DNA of 64,000 nt, taken from Argyresthia goedartella. Taxonomy: Eukaryota > Arthropoda > Insecta > Lepidoptera > Argyresthiidae. Positions 63,902-64,000 of this stretch are shown one piece after another. Under the pieces are notes generated by a model. The model saw only the letters and a program-made list of their open reading frames with translations. It did not search any database and had not been told where the DNA came from. The DNA lies in contig OX463818.1 in the NCBI GenBank assembly GCA_949825045.1, forward strand, positions 28,846,906-28,910,905. The letters are read 5' to 3'. How positions within the stretch are numbered: position 1 is the stretch's first letter; each line of letters starts with the position of its first letter. A program made the translations under genes and the position numbers.

Positions 63902-64000
63902 ATTAACCCTTAACCACCTACCACCCGTCTACCAGACGGAAGCTACTTTAAAATCGCAAATATTTTTACGCCCTTACACTGTACAATCCTGCGCGTTCAA

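Overview
The window is eukaryotic and almost certainly from a moth or butterfly. It is AT-rich, has no operons, and carries several repeats I recognise as typical of Lepidoptera: the 'gtgcgagtcgga...cgaagggttccgtacc' family, acagacag-type repeat tails, and tRNA-headed SINEs with an ATT tail. At least 80% of what can be identified is transposable elements, mostly decayed and often nested. All calls come from reading the sequence and the reading frames; no database search was run.

Layout. 1-9.3 kb: AT-rich DNA with a 121-bp tandem array, three MITE-like inverted-repeat elements, a frameshifted LINE ORF1, a mariner-type element with clear TIRs and TA target site, and a LINE 3' fragment. 9.3-12.9 kb: an old BEL/Pao element on the minus strand. 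14.0-15.7 kb: a complete short non-autonomous LTR element with a 5-bp target duplication. 16-19 kb: LINE tail and non-coding DNA. 19.0-20.2 kb: a second BEL/Pao remnant (plus strand). 20.1-29.5 kb: a giant inverted repeat (arms about 1.6 kb) whose right arm was later interrupted by two retroposons, one of them a 4.4-kb LINE with an esterase-like ORF1 and an ORF2 broken by only two stops. 29.2-31.1 kb: an IS630/Tc1-like element. 31.1-33.4 kb: a degraded LINE. 34.2-38.9 kb: a LINE with two open ORFs. 39.0-40.4 kb: another LINE remnant, split by a 10.8-kb Ty3/gypsy provirus (40376-51206) with unusually long LTRs of about 2.2 kb and a 4-bp target duplication. 51.3-53.2 kb: a third BEL/Pao remnant. 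57.3-62.5 kb: a DIRS-type tyrosine-recombinase retrotransposon. 62.9-64 kb: LINE 3' fragments.

The one candidate host gene lies between these elements on the minus strand at 53256-56513. It is a small split gene for a predicted secreted protein of about 124 residues. It has a signal-peptide exon, a linker exon, two tandemly duplicated phase-1/1 exons and a very short last exon. All exons are shorter than an ordinary ORF filter would keep, and I do not recognise the protein family. This gene and the giant palindrome are the two observations I would follow first.

Nested insertions give a relative history. BEL/Pao and several LINE fragments are oldest. The gypsy provirus entered an already decaying LINE and was itself hit by two tRNA-SINEs and by a poly(A) retroposon placed at its own transcription start. 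The giant palindrome formed before the 4.4-kb LINE jumped into one arm.
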